64,000 nt of DNA from a marine gamma proteobacterium HTCC2148 (lineage in GTDB: Bacteria > Pseudomonadota > Gammaproteobacteria > Pseudomonadales > Halieaceae), in the NCBI GenBank assembly GCA_000156295.1, contig DS999223.1, positions 323,447-387,446 of the forward strand, given 5' to 3'. This document shows, piece after piece, positions 52,546 through 61,569 of the stretch. Every line of letters begins with the position of its first letter. Within the stretch, counting starts at the first letter, position 1. Under the pieces are notes generated by a model. That model had not been told where the DNA came from, made no database searches, and saw only the letters and a list, made by a program, of their open reading frames with translations. The position numbers and the translations under genes were made by a program.

Positions 52546-52628
52546 GCCTTTTCCCACAATGCCCATTCACTGGTGCTAGTCGCAGAACTGCTAGCTTGAA
52601 CGCCTAAAACCTCCGCTGATATGAGGCT

Positions 52629-52657
52629 TTGACCCTCTGCATAGTTCCAGCTACTCT
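52629..52657 (+). promoter_or_regulatory. Candidate promoter of tRNA-Gly
   Basis: TTGACC at 52629-52634 and TACTCT at 52652-52657 are spaced by 17 bases and end 22 bases before the tRNA 5' end. The -35 element is nearly consensus and the -10 is weak. Confidence 0.4.
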
Positions 52658-52679
52658 TGGTGCAGGCCATAACAGCGAC

Positions 52680-52753
52680 GCGGGTGTCGTCTAATGGTAG
52701 GGCCTCAGCTTCCCAAGCTGAAGACGCGGGTTCGATTCCCGTCACCCGCTCCA
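52680..52753 (+). tRNA. glyT-type: tRNA-Gly (anticodon CCC)
   Basis: Complete cloverleaf of 74 bases with encoded CCA. The acceptor arm pairs GCGGGTG with CACCCGC, the discriminator is T, the anticodon stem TCAGC/GCTGA encloses TTCCCAA (anticodon CCC), and the T arm carries GGTTCGATTCC. It reads glycine codon GGG. No other RNA gene is near; an antisense reading frame across it is an artefact. Confidence 0.96.
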
Positions 52754-52785
52754 CTGGATGCAGGCACCTATTGATTACAATAAAA

Positions 52786-52799
52786 GCCGGTCAGCCGGC
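52786..52799 (-). terminator. Small hairpin with T-rich side on the minus strand
   Basis: GCCGG-CTGA-CCGGC followed by TTTTATTG when read on the minus strand. It would stop antisense transcripts from the receptor gene; on the plus strand it lies 16 bases before the receptor start and could shape its leader. Weak evidence. Confidence 0.3.
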
Positions 52800-52815
52800 A
52801 GGGTAGGATAGAACT

Positions 52816-55122
52816 ATGCATATTTACTGCAGAAAACTTGCTCTTTCACCAATGGTATCCGGGCTGGCACTGGCCAGCGCGTTGGCTGCTACACCTCAAA
52901 CTTTGCTCGCGCAGGACTCTTCTGCCACATTGGAAGAGATCATTATCACCGCACGTAAAGTCTATGAGCCTATGCAGGATGTACCCATCGCGGTCTCCGC
53001 GTTTAGCGGAGACACCATCGACGCACTGGTCATGCGTGACCTCCGCGAGCTGGAGGGGTTCGTTCCAAACATGGTGATCGATTCGGTAAGCGTTGCGCCT
53101 GCGGGCGCTGCCATTTACATACGCGGCGTGGGAACACAGGAGGTTGAGCGCTCGTTCGACCCGGCCATTGGCGTGGTAGTCGATGGCGTCCCCCTGTCTT
53201 TCGTCAACGGCTCAATGGCCAATACTTTCGACTTTTCTTCTCTCGAGGTGCTGCGCGGCCCACAGGGCACCTTATTCGGTCGCAACACTACGGGCGGTGT
53301 CATCAATATTACCCGCACGGCGCCATCGGGCGAGCTAGGTCTTAAATATGAACTGACTGCTGGTAACGACGATCGCATCGACGTCAAGGCGGTACTTAAT
53401 TTCCCCATCGTAGACGGATTACTGGCCGGTAAAGTGGGCTTCGCTCAACAGAATGACGGCGGACTCAGAGAAAATAATGGCAAGCGTGTAGGCGACGCTG
53501 ACAATCAAGAACTCAACGCTACGCTGCTGCTAACGCCTAACGATGATATGGATATCACTTTCACCTACGTTAACTATCAGGACGAAAATGATGGCATCGC
53601 CCTGCAGAACATTACCTCTTTGAACATTAATAATCCGATCAATCCGGCACCCGAGGTGCCCTGCGTGCTGCCCGAGGTTGTCTTTGGCCAGACCTGTGGC
53701 GATGATGTTAAAGACATCGGCAAACTCACCCAGGATTGGTTTAATCCCATCGATTTCGAGTGGGATAGCTATTCTTTAAATCTGAGCTGGGATATCGGCT
53801 TCGGCGTTGTCGACTGGATCACTGGCTATCAGGAAACTGATGAGTCTGTGCCTACGGACTTTGATGGCAGCTCGTTGAACTTCTTTCATGCCATTAGAGA
53901 ACAGAGCTCTGAGCAAACCAGTACCGAGCTGCGCTTTTCCTCAGACAGTTTTAGTGACAACGTCGACTTCGTAGCGGGTCTGTTCTGGGTTCAAGACGAA
54001 TATTTCCTGGAACAGCAAACATCAATTGCAGCCTTCGGCGGTCCAGCTGGATCCGTGTTCCAGAACCCCACAGCCGACCACGAGCGTGAAGCTTGGGCGG
54101 TATTTGGCGAGGTGCATATTGGCCTCGGCGAGAGCTGGACGTTGACCCTGGGCGGACGTTATACCGATGAGCAAAAAGAGTATGCGGGTACACAAACCAT
54201 TGGCGGTGGCACGGACAATGGCTTTCCTGGCTTCCTGCCGGAAGGTGTCGATGACTTTTACGTCTACGGCAAACCTATCTGGATTCCACTGGGCGGCGCA
54301 TCGGGCAAGGAAGACTGGCAGGAGTTCACTCCCAAAGTCGGTATAGATTACGAGGTGAATGACGACCTGATGGTCTACGCCTCTTACTCTGAGGGATTTC
54401 GCTCCGGCGGGTTCAATGGCCGCAACCAGAACCCAGATAATATCGGCCCCTTTGAACCTGAATTCGTTAACAACTACGAGCTTGGTATGAAGGGCGACTT
54501 TCTTGACAACACGTTGAGGCTTAACCTCGCTGCATTCTATGTTGACTACGAGGATAAGCAGGAGGAGATCATCGAGCCTGACGGCTTTGGCGGGTCCAAC
54601 ACCGTAGTGCGCAATGCGGCCACGGTTGAGTCAATGGGGCTGGAGGGCGAACTCACCTGGGTCGCCAATGAATACTTCCAGCTCAATGCCAACCTGGGCT
54701 GGCTGGACGCCGAGTATGACGACTATGTAGCCGACCTCACTGGCGATGGGATAGAAACAGACAATAGTGACCTTAAGCTGCGGCGTGTACCAAACTTGGT
54801 AGGTGGCATCAATGGCATCTTCAACGCGCAATTGGGGGCTGGTTACATTTCGGCCTTCCTGGGCTATCGCTACACCGACGAGTACTGGGTAGAGACTTCC
54901 AATGACCCCCGTGGTCTGCTGGGTAGTCGCGGCGTATTAGATGCCAATATCGCCTACGAGTGGGAGTGGAGCGACGACCGCACGGTTAAAGTCACCTTGT
55001 TCGGGCGCGACCTTGCCGACAAGGAGGAGTTTAACTCGGCAGTGATCATTCCTGGCACGATCGCCTTTGGCGCCGTCTCGGGTGGTCGTGAGTATGGACT
55101 GCAAGTATCAGGTAACTTCTGA
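52816..55122 (+). CDS. TonB-dependent outer-membrane receptor
   Basis: 768-residue beta-barrel receptor with a signal peptide (cleavage near TLLAQ), a TonB-box-like EEIIITARKV, the plug domain (DVPIAVSAFSGDTIDAL, IYIRGVGTQE, SLEVLRGPQGTLFGRNTTGG) and a long barrel ending in REYGLQVSGNF with a terminal Phe. The barrel contains the usual YASYSEGFRSGGFNGRN strand. The composition is of the large OMF/xenobiotic and catabolic receptor group rather than a classical siderophore receptor; substrate unknown. It heads the receptor/TlpA/kinase group and follows tRNA-Gly. Confidence 0.94.
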   Translation: MHIYCRKLALSPMVSGLALASALAATPQTLLAQDSSATLEEIIITARKVYEPMQDVPIAVSAFSGDTIDALVMRDLRELEGFVPNMVIDSVSVAPAGAAIYIRGVGTQEVERSFDPAIGVVVDGVPLSFVNGSMANTFDFSSLEVLRGPQGTLFGRNTTGGVINITRTAPSGELGLKYELTAGNDDRIDVKAVLNFPIVDGLLAGKVGFAQQNDGGLRENNGKRVGDADNQELNATLLLTPNDDMDITFTYVNYQDENDGIALQNITSLNINNPINPAPEVPCVLPEVVFGQTCGDDVKDIGKLTQDWFNPIDFEWDSYSLNLSWDIGFGVVDWITGYQETDESVPTDFDGSSLNFFHAIREQSSEQTSTELRFSSDSFSDNVDFVAGLFWVQDEYFLEQQTSIAAFGGPAGSVFQNPTADHEREAWAVFGEVHIGLGESWTLTLGGRYTDEQKEYAGTQTIGGGTDNGFPGFLPEGVDDFYVYGKPIWIPLGGASGKEDWQEFTPKVGIDYEVNDDLMVYASYSEGFRSGGFNGRNQNPDNIGPFEPEFVNNYELGMKGDFLDNTLRLNLAAFYVDYEDKQEEIIEPDGFGGSNTVVRNAATVESMGLEGELTWVANEYFQLNANLGWLDAEYDDYVADLTGDGIETDNSDLKLRRVPNLVGGINGIFNAQLGAGYISAFLGYRYTDEYWVETSNDPRGLLGSRGVLDANIAYEWEWSDDRTVKVTLFGRDLADKEEFNSAVIIPGTIAFGAVSGGREYGLQVSGNF

Positions 55123-55194
55123 GCAAAAAGCTGACCTGTTAACCCGCATAGATCTATCGTGCAGGTTAACGGGTATTGGTTACTCAAAGGGTGT

Positions 55195-55746
55195 ATGTGT
55201 AACGTGGTCGCCAATAAACTAAAAATAATTGCGGCAATAGCGCTCACATCTGCAGTGTCCTGGGCTGCAGCAGGGTACGCCTACTTAAATGGTGCAAAAG
55301 GTGATATCGCTGCAACTTTATATCCGCTGCCCCCTCTCACTATTGAAAAACTTGGCAGTACCGAAGGGCCGGAACTAAACAGCTTGGCAGGGAAACCCTA
55401 CTTCATTAATTTTTGGGCTAGCTGGTGCGTCACCTGCCAGGCCGAGAACATAATATTGCACTCGCTCGCGCAACAAGGCATACCTCTCGTCGGTATTGCA
55501 CTTAAGGACTCAGAAGCTAGCGCCTTACAATGGCTGAAAAGCTATGGTTCACCTTATATCATTAACCTTCAAGATCCTGATGGTGTCTATGCAGAGGCAA
55601 TGGGGGTCCAGGGGGCTCCAGAAACCTTCTTGATAGATGGCGATGGAAATGTTCGGTTTCACTACCAGGGCTTACTACAAGAAGCTGTGTGGGAAAACCG
55701 TATTAAAACCATACTTGATTCGCTGTCAGTTCGAAATGAACGCTAA
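55195..55746 (+). CDS. TlpA/DsbE-like thioredoxin-fold protein
   Basis: Periplasmic, membrane-anchored thiol-disulfide protein with a single N-terminal hydrophobic helix (LKIIAAIALTSAVSWAAAGY). The active site is FWASWCVTCQAE (CxxC), followed by IALKDSEASALQWLKSYGSP, VQGAPETFLIDGDGNVRFHY with the cis-proline Pro, typical of DsbE/TlpA proteins. The ATG at 55195 or GTG at 55204 is a more plausible start than GTG at 55159. Its stop overlaps the kinase start by 11 bases, so coupled translation is expected. Role with the receptor and kinase is unknown. Confidence 0.85.
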   Translation: MCNVVANKLKIIAAIALTSAVSWAAAGYAYLNGAKGDIAATLYPLPPLTIEKLGSTEGPELNSLAGKPYFINFWASWCVTCQAENIILHSLAQQGIPLVGIALKDSEASALQWLKSYGSPYIINLQDPDGVYAEAMGVQGAPETFLIDGDGNVRFHYQGLLQEAVWENRIKTILDSLSVRNER

Positions 55747-58420
55747 CCACCCAGATTTGGTAGCAGAAAGGGATTGGCGCCGTTGGCTGATTCCTGCGTT
55801 ACTTGCCATCCCGGGTATTTTTCTGTCGCTTTTCCCTAGTATCGAAACAGCGAACCTGGAATTTGCTCTTTTTGACCTGCCTATACTGCTCGTTTTAATT
55901 TGGTTTGGCTGGCGGCGCGCACTATTGGCGACCGCTCTTGGCGCGACCATTGGAATGATTGCCTGGGGTGCATCCGAGCTACAAAGTTGGGTAGCCTTGT
56001 ACGGTAATACTCTTCTTCTCGTTTTGTTCATAACGTCTGTGCGATCAGCCTACCCTCGCCTGGGATTGAGCATAGCGGGGCTTGCTTATTGGATACTGCT
56101 TGGGGTACCAATTACGATCCTGATTTTCTGGCTACAGCATTTTGATATCGACTATGCCGTGGTTAGTACTGGCCAAAGACTTTTTAGTGGTACGACGGCC
56201 ATCACAGCGGCAATTACTTTGCATTTCGTCATACTCCTCGCGCAACACCGACTCCCTCAATCGCTCTATGGAGATAGGAATCGCTTAAAGATTCGAATGA
56301 ATGAAATTACAGCCACTGCGGCCATAGTTGCGATGGCTATTCCGCTGCTATTTGTGCTTTGGGCAATGGTGAATAACGAGATCGAATCGGAAATAGAAAC
56401 ACTGTTTGCTGCGTCTGACGCTCGCTTCGAGAGCCTTGCACAATCAGCTTCGGCAAATCTTTCTGAACAGCGGACAGTTCTTTCACGCCTTGCGCCTGCA
56501 ATCACTGAAGATATACAAGATGGCTCCTTCGTAAAACAAGAATTCGATGATTTGTTACTCGAGGCACTCAAGGTCAAGAACGTTCTCGGTTTCATTATTA
56601 AATCTACCGCTAAAACTGAAAGCCCTTACCTTAGTTCTAGTTTGATTGATATAAATTTGCCGGCTGGGGCATTGATTAATGCACTGGAGAGCAATGCGCC
56701 GGCAATTCCCATTCAGCTTGGTCAGGATGCCGCTGGACCGACTGCTTTTATAGCAACCTCGGGGTATCCCCAGTTAATGTTTGTGTATGCAAGCCAACTG
56801 GATTTCTGGGAATCGTTATATCGAGCCGATATGCTTGGATTGATGGGTAACAGTGTTGGAGGCATGATCGACCGAGTGAGCCACTTCCATGGCCCATCCA
56901 CTCAGGAACTCTATGGCATAGCGTCAGATGCGCAAATAGTAAAAGAGGAATATGACTACGCCATCTGGATACCACCGGCCAGATCTGACAGCAGCGATGC
57001 TGTCTTCGAGCGCGTCAAGAGATTGAAGAACAGCTACATAACGTTTCAGGCAAGCGACGACCTCATCAACAGTTTCGACAATGAGTTATTTGATGTGGAC
57101 TGTTTCCGCTACACCGTTGATTTTTGGTCCTACATTAGTGAAACACTGATCAATTTATCCATTTTAATTTTTGGCGCAACCGGGCTACTGTTACTCATGG
57201 CATGCATGATAGAAATCGTCGTTTGGCGCTTTTCTCAGCCTTTTCTTCAGTTAGCTGATGCGATGGAACGATTCTCAGAAGAACGCACATCAAACAAGAA
57301 TGAAGTTTTTTCGTTTGATTTAACAGGCACAACCGACCTTTTCCAACAGTTGGCAATGGGCTTTAATCAAATGGAGCGGGCCGTGAATGCTGCCTCTGCA
57401 AACACTGTAGCCCTAAATTCAAGCTACGAGAGCTTGTTAAGTCGCGCCAAATTAGGGTTCATAGCCCAGGATCATGCCGGACGCATTCTATATGCAAATC
57501 CTGCAGCGGAAACGCTATTAGCTGAACCGGATGGACTGCCCGAAAAAATAAGCAGCGATTTTTTTGCTAGCGATGATGTTGCCTCGCTAACCATCAACCA
57601 TAATGATCAAACGCTCAACCTGTTGGTGACTCAGGCACCGCGTCTGAATCTGACTGGAGAGGATGATGGTCGCTGGATTATTATCTCGGATATAAGCGCA
57701 ATTAAAGCCACCGAAAGGAATCTGCTGGAAGCACAGCGATTAAGCACTCTTGGACAATTAACAACAGGCATGGCGCATGAAATCAATCAGCCTCTTCAGG
57801 CAATTACTTTAACGGTAGCGAATCTGCGCAGAAAGCTTGAGGCGCCCCTTGCAGAAAATCCAGCTGCTGAAGACAAGCTAGGGAAAATTGATCGACATTT
57901 GCGCCAAATTGCGAACCTGATTAAATTTATGAAAACTTACGGTGGCAGCGGATCAAGCACTGAAGAGATATTTGACCCTATAACCAGTATCGACGACGCC
58001 ACGAAAGACGGTCAGCAAGACTATGCAAACACATTAAATATTGTGTTAAACGATATGACTGAGTCTAACTGCCACCTGCAGGGCGATTCTGGTCAGCTAA
58101 AGGTAGTGATTTCACATCTGCTCAAGAATGCTCACGACGCGGCGACGACTGTTAACAAACAGTCGCTTAGAACTATGACGATCACTGTGCGGACCGACGG
58201 CGCCTGCTTGCTTATTACAGCCTCTGATGACTGTGGTGGGGTTAAACCTGAGGTCTTACCTTATATCTTTGACCCGTTTTTTACGACCAAGGATCCAGAC
58301 AAGGGTATTGGGTTAGGGCTGTCAGTGAGTCTGGGAATTATCAAGTCGATGGGCGGCAATATCTCAGCTGAAAACGCGCAGACGGGTGCAGAATTCCAAA
58401 TCACGCTGCCTCTTGTTTAG
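55736..58420 (+). CDS. Membrane sensor histidine kinase with TM bundle, periplasmic domain and PAS
   Basis: 894-residue hybrid-free kinase from the ATG at 55736. An N-terminal bundle of about seven hydrophobic segments (residues 10-180, MASE1-like appearance) is followed by a transmembrane segment, a periplasmic sensor region (about 225-465), another membrane segment (about 480-500), a HAMP-like stretch, a PAS-like region (about 575-670), HisKA with H681 in GMAHEINQPLQAI, and a HATPase with HLLKNAHDAA, DDCGGV, FDPFFTTKD and GIGLGLSVS. The HEINQPL box resembles DctB-type kinases. No response regulator lies in this window. Its start overlaps the TlpA stop. Confidence 0.93.
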   Translation: MNANHPDLVAERDWRRWLIPALLAIPGIFLSLFPSIETANLEFALFDLPILLVLIWFGWRRALLATALGATIGMIAWGASELQSWVALYGNTLLLVLFITSVRSAYPRLGLSIAGLAYWILLGVPITILIFWLQHFDIDYAVVSTGQRLFSGTTAITAAITLHFVILLAQHRLPQSLYGDRNRLKIRMNEITATAAIVAMAIPLLFVLWAMVNNEIESEIETLFAASDARFESLAQSASANLSEQRTVLSRLAPAITEDIQDGSFVKQEFDDLLLEALKVKNVLGFIIKSTAKTESPYLSSSLIDINLPAGALINALESNAPAIPIQLGQDAAGPTAFIATSGYPQLMFVYASQLDFWESLYRADMLGLMGNSVGGMIDRVSHFHGPSTQELYGIASDAQIVKEEYDYAIWIPPARSDSSDAVFERVKRLKNSYITFQASDDLINSFDNELFDVDCFRYTVDFWSYISETLINLSILIFGATGLLLLMACMIEIVVWRFSQPFLQLADAMERFSEERTSNKNEVFSFDLTGTTDLFQQLAMGFNQMERAVNAASANTVALNSSYESLLSRAKLGFIAQDHAGRILYANPAAETLLAEPDGLPEKISSDFFASDDVASLTINHNDQTLNLLVTQAPRLNLTGEDDGRWIIISDISAIKATERNLLEAQRLSTLGQLTTGMAHEINQPLQAITLTVANLRRKLEAPLAENPAAEDKLGKIDRHLRQIANLIKFMKTYGGSGSSTEEIFDPITSIDDATKDGQQDYANTLNIVLNDMTESNCHLQGDSGQLKVVISHLLKNAHDAATTVNKQSLRTMTITVRTDGACLLITASDDCGGVKPEVLPYIFDPFFTTKDPDKGIGLGLSVSLGIIKSMGGNISAENAQTGAEFQITLPLV

Positions 58421-59350
58421 TAAGTATCACAAATATAAGAAACCTTCCCTATGCAGCAGTATGCAGAGATTTATGCCAATGACTATTTTGTGGCGCCTCT
58501 GCTGATTGGACCGTGAATGCCTTGCTTTCAGGGTCACTGCGTTTGATGAGTGGGGTAGGGCAGTTGCCTGGGACCGGGAGCTGCTTCTCCTCGGCCTCTA
58601 TGAGTCGCGCGCTCTGCGTACAGGATTGGCGACTCAAACGGCACACCAGATCGCTCTGCAGAAGGACGACACACTGAGTCAGCATTACCTGGCTCTTTAT
58701 CTAAGCAAATCACTCGAGTTCTGATCCAATCAAAGATCGCGTGCCGCCGCACGGAACGTATTGATGCTTTTCCTGCAGGCTTTTTCATATTGGAAAATGT
58801 CCGCCGGACGGGATTCCCTGTCCTTCATAACCAGCAAGATAGACCGCCTTGTATGAGCGGTAGCGTAGAACTCATCATTCAAACAATACACCTACTTACC
58901 CGCAGGGCACTCCTGCAACTTTGGGGTAGGGGGTTTCCGCCTGCACGAAAGGTTCTCACGGTTTCTTGGAAACTGGCGCCTCGGTCGCTATTTCTTTTCA
59001 ACTTTAGGTGTTCGTCCAAAGGTGAACGAACGAAAAAAGCTGAATGTCTGAAGAAATAAAAAGGCTTGATAAACAACAGCTTATAAATGGGTCTTTCCAA
59101 GTAATATTGGATAATTGCGTTCAATTTGCTCTCGTTAGACTAGGGAACACCTTTTTCAAGAAAACAGGTTAAAGATGTGTTCTAACTGGCTGAATAAATT
59201 TGTCTATTTACAATAGGCCATCATGAGCAGGCGGGGATGTTTCACAGAAACGGACGAACCAGCGCTATTGCTCTAAAGCTGACTGGCGACAAGGGTGCTA
59301 GGGGCCTATGGCCCGCTGAGGCTAAGTTAGCAAGGGTAAGGCACGATATG
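58421..59350. other. 930-base region without a recognised gene
   Basis: Between the histidine kinase and the leftward MFS gene. Overlapping open frames of 60-90 codons occur on both strands at 58449-58788, a pattern seen in decayed or non-coding DNA, and none is recognised. From 59040 to 59230 the sequence becomes clearly AT-rich. A GTTCGT/ACGAAC inverted repeat lies at about 59010-59031. It may be a remnant of an inserted element, but no transposase or terminal repeat was recognised. Confidence 0.5.
59044..59172 (+). CDS. Possible small protein of 42 residues
   Basis: A short open frame in the AT-rich part of the empty region reads as a plausible peptide (MSEEIKRLDKQQLINGSFQV onward, ending in LGNTFFKKTG). 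It has no strong Shine-Dalgarno (AAAAAAGCTGA precedes the ATG) and no known homologue that I recognise. Its charge pattern is protein-like, in contrast to the neighbouring frames. Low confidence. Confidence 0.22.
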   Translation: MSEEIKRLDKQQLINGSFQVILDNCVQFALVRLGNTFFKKTG

Positions 59351-60688
59351 CTAGATCAACGCGAACACTTGATCCTCGATGTGTCCATGCTCTAAGGACT
59401 TACTCTGTATCCTGTTGCTGTTTCGCCAGTGCCCTCCCGCAGAGCCAGAAGTGCACGGTGCCCCACAAGCCCACCAGTGTAAAGAAGGCAAGTGCACGCT
59501 CAGTGCATCCTCGCCATGGTGAGGAGTGAGCAGATCGCTCAGCAGTCCTACCAGCAGGGGTCCCAAGCCCATGCCAATGAGGTTGAGGCACAACATCATG
59601 ATGGCCGAGGACACCGCTCGCATTTGCACAGGCGACAGCGTCTGCACCATGGCGATGGTGGGCCCTATGACGTAGTTAGCCGCAAAACCCGGAATAATGA
59701 ACAACACTATTGCCGTGACCAGGTTGTCGGCCAGTAAGCCGGCGATGAAGAAGGGCAAGGTGGCAAAGGGAACCACGGCGAGCATCCATATGCCGTGTTG
59801 GAAGCCGCGATGGGAGAGGCGATCGAACCACTTGCCAAAGGCCAGTGCGCCTATCGACCCCGGGATGCCAAACACGCCGGCCATCAGCATGCCGGTCTGG
59901 GACTGGTTGAGATCGTGGACCCTGATGAAGAAGGTGGGTAACCACTGCGTTAAGCCATAACTCACCAGCCCCGCGACCACGGAACCCGCGATCAGGTGTC
60001 GCATGGCGGGATTGGCCCACATGGTTGCCGCTGTGGTGAGTATGGGAGGGGGAGGCGGCGGCGTTTCTGTTTCAAAGGTTCCCCTCGCAGGCTCCCGCAA
60101 TGACCTTGCCATCACAACGGCCAGTAATAAGCCGGGGGCACCCACGGATACCAGTGCGATGCGCCAGTTATAGGCCTCGGCGATCATCCCGCCGCCCACA
60201 AACCCCAGCATCATACCGAGGCTGCCACCCAGCATCAGGATAGCCATGGCGAAGGCCCTGCGCCGGGGTGGGAAGTAGTCGGCGATAATCGAGTGGCTGG
60301 CGGGGTTCACGCCAGCTTCACCAATGCCCACGCCGATGCGAACAATCAGCAGGCTGATAAACCCCGCAGCCAGGCCGCTGAAGGCCGTCATCGCAGAGAA
60401 GACAATCAGGCTGACAAGGATGATCCATTTGCGGCTGTACTGGTCTGACAGGCGAGCAATGGGCAGTCCCATCGTGGCGTAGAACAGTGCGAATGAGATG
60501 CCCCCCAGCAGCCCCAACTGGGTATCGCTCAAGCCAAACTCTGCTTTTATGTCAGGGAACAGGATCGACAGAATCATCCTGTCACACATCGACAGGGTAT
60601 AGGCCAGCATAAGCAGTGTCAGTGTGGTGCGATGCCCCGGTAGAGGCAGACTGGCGGTGGGTGCGGCGGAGCCGGAAGCGTTACTCAC
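59351..60688 (-). CDS. MFS transporter with 3'-end frameshift
   Basis: Twelve-helix major-facilitator permease of the kind found with aromatic and lipid-degradation genes. The GTG start at 60688 overlaps the crotonase stop as GTGAGTAA. MFS signatures: YTLSMCDRMILSILFPDIKA, GLPIARLSDQYSRKWIILVS (motif A-like) and RIGVGIGEAGVNPASHSIIA. The protein is normal up to LLSDLLTPHHGEDALS (about base 59500). Then the expected last helix (ALAFFTLVGLWGTVHFWLCG) is found in another frame, ending at 59400. One lost base at about 59490-59505 replaces the last 30 residues by 50 unrelated ones. The correct length would be about 429 residues. Either a real lesion or a sequence error. Confidence 0.85.
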   Translation of the reverse strand: MSNASGSAAPTASLPLPGHRTTLTLLMLAYTLSMCDRMILSILFPDIKAEFGLSDTQLGLLGGISFALFYATMGLPIARLSDQYSRKWIILVSLIVFSAMTAFSGLAAGFISLLIVRIGVGIGEAGVNPASHSIIADYFPPRRRAFAMAILMLGGSLGMMLGFVGGGMIAEAYNWRIALVSVGAPGLLLAVVMARSLREPARGTFETETPPPPPPILTTAATMWANPAMRHLIAGSVVAGLVSYGLTQWLPTFFIRVHDLNQSQTGMLMAGVFGIPGSIGALAFGKWFDRLSHRGFQHGIWMLAVVPFATLPFFIAGLLADNLVTAIVLFIIPGFAANYVIGPTIAMVQTLSPVQMRAVSSAIMMLCLNLIGMGLGPLLVGLLSDLLTPHHGEDALSVHLPSLHWWACGAPCTSGSAGGHWRNSNRIQSKSLEHGHIEDQVFALI

Positions 60689-61508
60689 CTTGCCACTCGT
60701 AAGGCGTCTTTGTGCTGCCGTTGAGATAGGCGCGCATGGCACCGGCCGCGTCCTTCGAGCGCATGGTGCGATCGAAGTGGCGCTGCTCTAGCAAGAGTGC
60801 CTCTTCGAGCGGCAGGCGAGCCCCCTGCTGGATGGCTTGCTTGGCGGCTGCCAGCGCTATGGGTGATCGCCCAGCAATATCAACAGAGAACGCCTCAACT
60901 TCGTCAAGGAAGCAATCCGTTGGGTAGATCCTGTGTACAAGCCCCATTTCCAGGGCCTGGGCGGGAGTCAGCAGTTTGGCGTGGAGAATCAGGTCGAGGG
61001 CCCTGGCTGTCCCAAGGAGCCGGGCATAGCGCTGGGTGCCACCGGCGCCCGGGATGATGCCGATGGACGTCTCGGGTAGGCCGACACGGTACCGGCCTTC
61101 AGCAAGAAGGCGAAAGTCACAGGCCAGGCAGAGTTCGAAGCCGCCGCCTGTGGCGGTGCCATTCATGGCCGCGATAGTGATTGCTGAGATCTGCTCAAGA
61201 CGTAGGCACAATTGATGCATTTCGGAGAGCTCAGGTTCGCTCTCGCCGCTGGTAATAGTCCAGCTGTCGGTCTCTATATTGCGTTGTGCAGAGTCGGAGA
61301 GTTCCCCCACCTCATAGTGTGCGATGAAGACCCCCTCGCCAGCGCCGGTGAATACCAGCACGCGTACGGATCTATCGGCCTCAATGTCGTCCAGCAGGTG
61401 GAGAATCTCGCTGACTCCACCCGCAGTGAGTGTTTGTGTGGGTGGGTTGGAGAGTGTGCAGGTGACAATATGGCCGTTACGGGAGACGTTGAGGTAGCGA
61501 TAGTTCAT
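60681..61508 (-). CDS. Enoyl-CoA hydratase/isomerase (crotonase family)
   Basis: 275-residue crotonase from the ATG at 61508 (MNYRYLNVSRNGHIVTCTLS). Family segments are VRVLVFTGAGEGVFIAHYEV, AAMNGTATGGGFELCLACDF (second oxyanion strand), GLPETSIGIIPGAGGTQRYA and LGTARALDLILHAKLLTPAQ. The frame extends to 61643, but that part runs through a remnant of other genes and is rejected. The start overlaps the stop of the small chimaeric frame upstream (ATGA), and the stop overlaps the MFS start, so the whole leftward run looks co-translated. Substrate unknown. Confidence 0.92.
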   Translation of the reverse strand: MNYRYLNVSRNGHIVTCTLSNPPTQTLTAGGVSEILHLLDDIEADRSVRVLVFTGAGEGVFIAHYEVGELSDSAQRNIETDSWTITSGESEPELSEMHQLCLRLEQISAITIAAMNGTATGGGFELCLACDFRLLAEGRYRVGLPETSIGIIPGAGGTQRYARLLGTARALDLILHAKLLTPAQALEMGLVHRIYPTDCFLDEVEAFSVDIAGRSPIALAAAKQAIQQGARLPLEEALLLEQRHFDRTMRSKDAAGAMRAYLNGSTKTPYEWQGE

Positions 61509-61509
61509 G

Positions 61510-61569
61510 TCAAGACACCTGGTGCCGATAATCGGCCGGTGTTGTCGAATTCCACCGTTGGAAGGCTCT
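61510..61569 (-). pseudogene. Remnant: last 20 codons of an AraC-family regulator
   Basis: Reads RAFQRWNSTTPADYR then HQVS and a stop, the C-terminal recognition-helix end of an AraC/XylS regulator. The same tail ends the AraC gene at the right window edge (63758-64000). Over the shared 46 bases the two differ at three positions, all third codon positions. Nothing of the rest of the regulator is present here. Confidence 0.75.
61524..61569 (-). repeat. AraC-tail repeat, copy 1
   Basis: 46 bases also found at 63775-63820 with three substitutions (43 of 46 identical). The identity comes from a shared coding region (AraC C-terminus), not from a mobile repeat. Confidence 0.8.

Noticed and set aside
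52542-52754. 70-codon minus-strand frame beginning MERVTGIEPASSAWEAEALP
   Set aside because: It is the antisense reading of tRNA-Gly, a well-known spurious protein in databases.
58449-58788. Three overlapping frames of 72-84 codons on both strands
   Set aside because: Mutually overlapping, no recognised domain and no ribosome binding site; treated as non-coding or decayed.
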